The notes under the pieces were generated by a model that saw nothing but the letters and a program-made list of their open reading frames with translations, did not search any database and had not been told where the DNA came from. DNA of 64,000 nucleotides from Methylobacterium haplocladii (GTDB lineage Bacteria; Pseudomonadota; Alphaproteobacteria; Rhizobiales; Beijerinckiaceae), in the NCBI RefSeq assembly GCF_007992175.1, contig NZ_BJZT01000010.1, forward strand, positions 1 through 64,000, read 5' to 3'. This document shows, piece by piece, positions 63,701 through 64,000 of this stretch. The first letter of the stretch is position 1, and each line of letters opens with the position of its first letter. The position numbers were made by a program, and so were the translations under genes.

Positions 63701-64000
63701 GGCCTTCATCGGCTCGGAGACGGTATCCGATCAGGCCCCCACGCAGCTCGCTGCGACGGTCACTTCGACGGCGGGGTCGGTTCTCGTGTCCGCCAAGAAC
63801 CAGGCCGGCATCGAGTCCGAGAGCACGATGATCGGCTCCTCGTCCGTCTCCGGCGGCGTGGCCGAGTTGGCCAAGAAGGCGGTCGCGACCGCCCTCAACA
63901 TCTACGATTACACCTCGAAATCCGGCACCCGAGACCTGACGGCCGGCGACCGGGTCCGCCTCGCCGCCGATTTCACGCCCGCGGGGGCGGATTCCAGCAC
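57705..64000 (+). CDS. giant LEPR-XLL surface/adhesin-like protein, partial
   Basis: From ATG 57705 (GGAGAG eight bases upstream) the frame stays open to the window end: more than 2,095 residues, C-terminus missing. The N-terminus is strongly basic with an aromatic start (MAFPFKSEGFWGPLFRRRDR) and carries the LEPR-XLL motif LEPRVLL at 60-66, followed by DGTSS. This motif marks very large exported proteins. The rest is low-complexity and rich in Ala/Thr/Val/Ser/Gly/Asp, with repeating beta-solenoid-like strands (GSGDDTLHLASL, GGAGADRIVFD, FDGGAGDDRIDIAA) and a longer module seen at 61.4, 62.8 and 63.9 kb. No classical Sec signal peptide is seen. It is the likely cargo of the export genes at 41-48 kb. 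Confidence 0.88.
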   Translation, partial: MAFPFKSEGFWGPLFRRRDRARISVEAPRAARPSKRQLVLHLKKKADRIFNRDRLIFDPLEPRVLLDGTSSYLITAPIDSGTQEHQVLVQLVDTSAAMAASADKVQQVQIFDYTGGTKGQKLHSFGDISDSNKAFTLTGTSGKDRITVDADSFNLLTGSQTPLLTIADATAGDGDTIALLNKPTGAARSGAEFTLTGTDAGTIASGKFAGSFSGIGNLTGAAAADDKLTIGSGASLSGTFDGGKGSLQLDLSSALTGSIDATLSSAAFGKYTLAKTSGSSAADFSLAFTAPTTSLGVILGSGDDTLHLASLPPAPNFTVSGGAGADRIVFDTDLSATSGDLALTFDGGAGDDRIDIAANLSTVAGKIGITFQGGAGDNSLTVAQGKTITASGSVRIAADATLTPVLTTDNNYGRSADAKARMGVTVNKDAVISGVGVAIAVTSSVTVADTAPADTQTLTVTADGLAGITLAGRIDARTGAAALTTDVVDSITLTSTLTSQLKRVTPTLTNSSTIVVGASGAVNGGTVKLAANTRATVDVKAIGLVLPSATTFTNAASGTADTIKAVVKGEKNLSDVFTPAELAVEGIIKRAETTITNTTQVTVAAGAQIVQTGAATISGSDPAVSVQISADDRTNATTTLVAKDGTDIPVLSSLLNLFALTANQNVTRVTSVDLGVPATGTPPTGAPTADATALISAAGNAAIQASNSGALQVRIRAATEAPDPLYPTTKTVAGDGEDDGSLPAPIKAGAAQITVNDTVRVAVRGVRIAAASLAVAATNDTGIESRAVQARNLLTGSTSAIVEASRLSASTGAVSVVAMDATKASAIAVPIETGTLEAETDTQKANRELIGIARGSAVNTTERDITAAFTDSELSAATDVTLTAQNALDLTTEAKAAVASSKLGVAGSYAVNIVLGSTTATVLRGSVIATAGDVTVNAADVTNIDSRAQTTVEGAASSGGAAVGSTASGNNAIGGAAAFNIVGYRADGVTGTDKLADKIVGMALDTVLGTGFFTVAATQSIRARVDAAIVTASAGRVGLNAASAGTVNATVSNTVTTRTPEQTRADLAKAEARQSALNEARRVLGKPAVGGNAGTVTTAASRSIGGLIATNRIARSATADVVSGATITSAGELGVRAADMSTINANVKLVASSQAASDGGLSGKQPQIKSDFKANAGQPVEITLGQRVAVDFANALGIDPIRTVSTTDAIKSKLPATTKDAKSGATGTTATPRFIKTGDVVLVSPGQPAGKGEVGSYYRYIKATGTQAVPATQDSIDLSKADFTDATLWKLVGEKGAVYAYMGPDSTATTKLDLKTADFTNRDLWRSVGDGEAAAAKTTGSAGMSAGGIVVRNEIKGGVVAAISGSATRVNAGSVAVAAERSATITSKADATVEAIATIREQTGEKADGTADTAGTASDVPGKTSAFDKAAPATQSGQGNTANQSRSSALAINAVIATNTIQSAADASITDAAVTTTGSDGSVAVTAKTAGVIEAEVEAAITAATSGPSGSEGATTTTGSGQAKPPTTSARAAGIQLAFNAIGYESGNLGFDTLDAVVGTNLTNPATAQASARISNSTVTATGAISATAESSGAITSKLSNEVTASAAAASVNALAVSGLVAMNRVSGAAQAQIDANGKTVSGTDVTVSAVDSVSIDAETAVAATATAEKTGDVGGVSKGAEALLGEYTYTTASGTRQVKFGEKIRLSDTWAGAATRGEKGAVYQYMGTDFAAAVDLGSTTDANLNFADFALWKKLDATNVVSDTTTGGAAPTGKMSATGLGGIFARNDVSGKAEAKIVNTTLKASGDVAVSADSTASITAADESEVEAEGGAAANGVLVSNNVQNGALAFIKDSTVTSSGGGVSVSAVNSSSIEASAAGSVSGEGTALGFTLAFNTVGFKQQNPLFAAVDTIVGDPLIATATNSENPAGAKAYITGSTVTAEQDVTVKAESRASIKAEAGNKVKQADSEETVHKAETGARGISAGAVLAMNKVSGRAEAFIGSETVSDQAPTQLAATVTSTAGSVLVSAKNQAGIESESTMIGSSSVSGGVAELAKKAVATALNIYDYTSKSGTRDLTAGDRVRLAADFTPAGADSS
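61410..61700 (+). repeat. adhesin module, copy 1 (DL-x-x-ADF...LW repeat)
   Basis: Translated, this stretch reads GDVVLVSPGQPAG...YYRYIKATGT, DLSKADFTDATLWKLVG, AVYAYMGPDSTATTKLDLKT and ADFTNRDLWRSVG. Two [D-L-x-x-x-D-F-x-x-x-x-L-W-x-x-x] subunits follow each other. The module recurs at ~62.76-62.98 kb and starts again at ~63.9 kb. Confidence 0.8.
62758..62985 (+). repeat. adhesin module, copy 2
   Basis: Translated, it reads EYTYTTASGTRQVKFGEKIR, then AVYQYMGTDFAAAVDLGSTT and NFADFALWKKLD. It shares AVY-x-YMG-x-D, D-L and F-A/T-x-x-x-LW with copy 1. Its opening YTYTTASGTRQVKFGEKIRL matches the opening of copy 3 (YDYTSKSGTRDLTAGDRVRL). Confidence 0.8.
63898..64000 (+). repeat. adhesin module, copy 3 (cut by window end)
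   Basis: Translated, it reads NIYDYTSKSGTRDLTAGDRV, then RLAADFTPAGADSS. It aligns with the opening of copy 2, after a spacing of about 1.14 kb from copy 2 and 2.5 kb from copy 1. Confidence 0.75.

Noticed and set aside
1..64000. CRISPR array, rRNA genes, prophage
   Set aside because: No regularly spaced direct repeats, no rRNA-like sequence and no phage structural genes were seen; the adhesin repeats are coding.

Overview
The window looks like a chromosomal stretch of a GC-rich alphaproteobacterium, most likely Methylobacterium/Methylorubrum or a close relative. The grounds are composition, a tRNA-His with A73 and no encoded G-1 (an alphaproteobacterial trait), and small proteins of types I associate with that group. 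The species is inferred; no search was run.

Layout. (1) 1-7.26 kb is accessory and partly AT-rich: an IS3-family element inserted in a decayed IS630-family transposase, a DUF6894-type protein, an AraC regulator, about 0.85 kb with no convincing gene, an HD-GYP protein whose N-terminal part is cut by an in-frame TGA, a soluble double-PAS chemoreceptor and an OmpW-like porin. A GGDEF diguanylate cyclase follows, so cyclic-di-GMP making, cyclic-di-GMP breaking and chemosensory genes sit together. (2) 8.5-9.04 kb is a scar where a gspF fragment meets a truncated unknown gene. (3) 9.0-13.8 kb is a minus-strand operon of two paralogous membrane proteins of unknown function, a DyP-type peroxidase and a cytochrome P450 with a non-canonical I-helix. 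(4) 14.1-22.7 kb is the K+ uptake locus kdpFABC-kdpDE, with extra tiny membrane ORFs and a perfect 14-bp hairpin in its leader. (5) 22.7-41 kb is mixed chromosome: small hypotheticals, a histidine phosphatase, PBP1C with a bacterial alpha-2-macroglobulin, a degenerate trypsin-like protein, an SDR, a BKACE/tartrate-dehydrogenase-like pair, a divergent CLC channel and tRNA-His.

(6) 41.2-64 kb is the most interesting region. A minus-strand operon encodes a DUF3467 protein, a GAF-HlyD fusion, a PqqD/RRE-like + M50 protease + HlyD fusion, a short SecA-like ATPase and a periplasmic adaptor. Divergent from it is a plus-strand operon of an O-methyltransferase-like protein, a P-loop kinase, a tryptophan-halogenase-like flavoprotein with an extra C-terminal domain, an unknown protein resembling that domain, and a radical SAM enzyme. 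Beyond an AraC regulator lie a SapC-family protein and the first 6.3 kb of a giant LEPR-XLL surface protein that runs off the window. My reading, which is inference, is that this is a dedicated export and possibly modification system for the LEPR-XLL protein: SecA-like energiser, M50/HlyD membrane machinery, and tailoring enzymes.
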